This document shows positions 62,623 to 64,000 of a DNA stretch of 64,000 nucleotides, in pieces. The DNA comes from Pomphorhynchus laevis (lineage: Eukaryota; Acanthocephala; Palaeacanthocephala; Echinorhynchida; Pomphorhynchidae). How positions within the stretch are numbered: the stretch's first letter is position 1; every line of letters begins with the position of its first letter. The stretch is from the NCBI GenBank assembly GCA_012934845.2, contig WNNJ02000199.1:1-64000 (forward strand), given 5' to 3'. The notes under the pieces are model-generated. The model saw only the letters and a program-made list of their open reading frames with translations. It searched no databases and was not told where the DNA came from. The position numbers and the translations under genes are program-made.

Positions 62623-64000
62623 GTGAGTTTTTGTATTTACCATGTGAATTTTGACAGCAATACTTAATATGAACTTTAAAAATATAAATTTTACATTTTA
62701 GATTTAAATATCAACTTTTAATTTATGTATTTTAGACCAAATACATTTTGCATTTACAAATCGATATTTATGTAATGCATTTGATACATCATATATCTTC
62801 ATACTTTAATTCTGATTCTTATACATCGTATGTTTTTTATTAGTCAATTAATAAAGATTGACTTTTATTTTAAATTTTAAATTTTAAAAATTTGTATTTT
62901 AAATTTTATTAATAAAATAATATAAACGTCTGTCATTATTTATTATTTATCTATATCTTTGAACAAACTGAAATCGTATATTATTTATTATTTATATACA
63001 GAATAAAATACGTTGACTTAGATACTTAATTCAATTGTTCGTTAGAACATTTGATTCAATTGTTCGTTAGAACATTTGATTCAATCGTTCCTTAGAACAT
63101 TTAAATAATTTTGGCAAACAGATATAAACTTGTCGAATTTTCAACATGTTGCGTTGATAATTCTCAAGGTTCTCAAGTAAAATATAGACAAAATTAGAAA
63201 TTGAATCCTTCAAATTTTCCATTTCAGGATTTAGGCGCTTGCTTACCATTATATATGTACATTGTATACGTATATGTAAACCTGATAAGATAGAAGTTCC
63301 TCCTGATGACCTTTAATCCTTATTCATGTATATCGTCTGTTTTTTATTATTCAATTAATAAACATTGACTTTCATTTTAAATTTAAATTTTTTTAAAATT
63401 TAAACTTAAATAATATACATCTTTTATTATCTGTAAATTCAAAAAATAGATTTTTATTTTTAATTTCAAAATGTATTGTATAAAATCTCATATAACTATT
63501 TATTATTTGTTTTTATTTTTATTTATATACCGTATAAAATACATATATCTGGTTTGTGCAAGATTTGGGACCTGGATCGTTTTTATAGTTTTCGTTTGAA
63601 GTCGTTGTATTTATAAAATCTTATATAATTATATAAGATATTATATAATTATATAATTAGCCGTACATAGCAGTACCTTCTGATGACCTCTATTCCTTAT
63701 TCGAATGCATCGTCTGTTATTTATTAGTCAATTCACGAAAAATCACTTTTATTTTAAATTTCAATTATAAATTTTAACTTTATATTAATATAAATTGTAT
63801 AAAATCTTATATAATTACTTATTATTTATCTTTATTTTTATTTATATATCGTATAACATACGTAGACCCAATTTCAATTTTAAAATTTTACATAATATAA
63901 ATATAAATTGTATGAAATCTTATATAATTATTTATTATTTATCTTTCTTCATATTAGTTAATGATGGTTTTATAGACATGATATAAAAAATTTTTTTATT
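62623..64000 (+). other. Large intron of the ERAL1-like gene (continues past the window)
   Basis: AT-rich with no further exon recognised. It carries a copy of repeat Q (62815-63248) and two partial copies of repeat S (63270-63350, 63655-63760), then AT-rich repeats with 'TATAATTATTTATTATTTATC' relatives to the end. Confidence 0.55.
62815..63248 (+). repeat. Dispersed repeat Q, copy 2
   Basis: Same orientation and order of blocks as 16690-17106, including three ATTGTTCGTTAGAACATTTG-type units and the conserved stretch from 'CTTGTCGAATTTTCAACATG' to 'GGATTTAGGCGCTTGCTTAC'. It lies within the intron of the ERAL1-like gene. Confidence 0.85.

Noticed and set aside
1-64000. Bacterial or viral contig
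   Set aside because: Spliceosomal introns, RPB4, an ERAL1-like gene, LINEs and Penelope-like elements all indicate nuclear eukaryotic DNA.

Overview
The window is nuclear DNA from a eukaryote, most likely an invertebrate animal. It is AT-rich. Two recognisable host genes are present: RNA polymerase II subunit RPB4 on the minus strand at 20978-21421, and the first exons of an Era-type mitochondrial GTPase (ERAL1-like) on the plus strand from 62400. Introns with consensus GT..AG ends can be read. About two thirds of the window is retrotransposon sequence. I cannot name the species.

Layout. 0.1-2.9 kb (-) is a LINE with a C-terminal restriction-like endonuclease. 3.0-5.0 kb (+) is a degenerate LINE that carries a short insertion between two identical 114-bp direct repeats. 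5.7-8.2 kb (-) is the most unusual locus: an uninterrupted 759-codon open frame that looks like the coat protein of a toti-like dsRNA virus, joined in phase through a 92-nt intron to a short upstream coding exon. 8.6-10.8 kb (+) is another LINE. 11.4-13.7 kb (+) is a Penelope-like element whose GIY-YIG endonuclease lies before the reverse transcriptase (permuted, Naiad-type). 14-20 kb holds retroelement tails, AT-rich repeats and a possible small membrane protein. RPB4 follows, then decayed LINEs, fold-back repeats and AT-rich spacer to 27 kb.

27-50 kb is dominated by two related CR1/L2-like families: A on the minus strand in several copies, plus one on the plus strand at 17.8-19.9 kb, and B on the plus strand in two copies. 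Copy B2 sits inside a second Penelope copy that can be recognised on both sides of it. A third LINE (C) lies at 41.4-45.5 kb and a fourth (F) at 50.4-53.0 kb. At 53.5-62.2 kb two copies of family D lie tail to tail. D2 has both ORFs uninterrupted and may be recently or currently active.

How the parts fit together. The A, C and D elements are two-ORF LINEs. ORF1 begins with a shared Cys/Trp module and ends in a basic nucleic-acid-binding-like region. ORF2 has an AP endonuclease followed by a reverse transcriptase. Elements with different ORFs share a 5' leader built around GTTTGAGAT, and families A, B and F share a 3' stem-loop whose stem varies by compensatory change. The most interesting observations are the spliced virus-derived gene, the shared leader and the covarying 3' hairpin.
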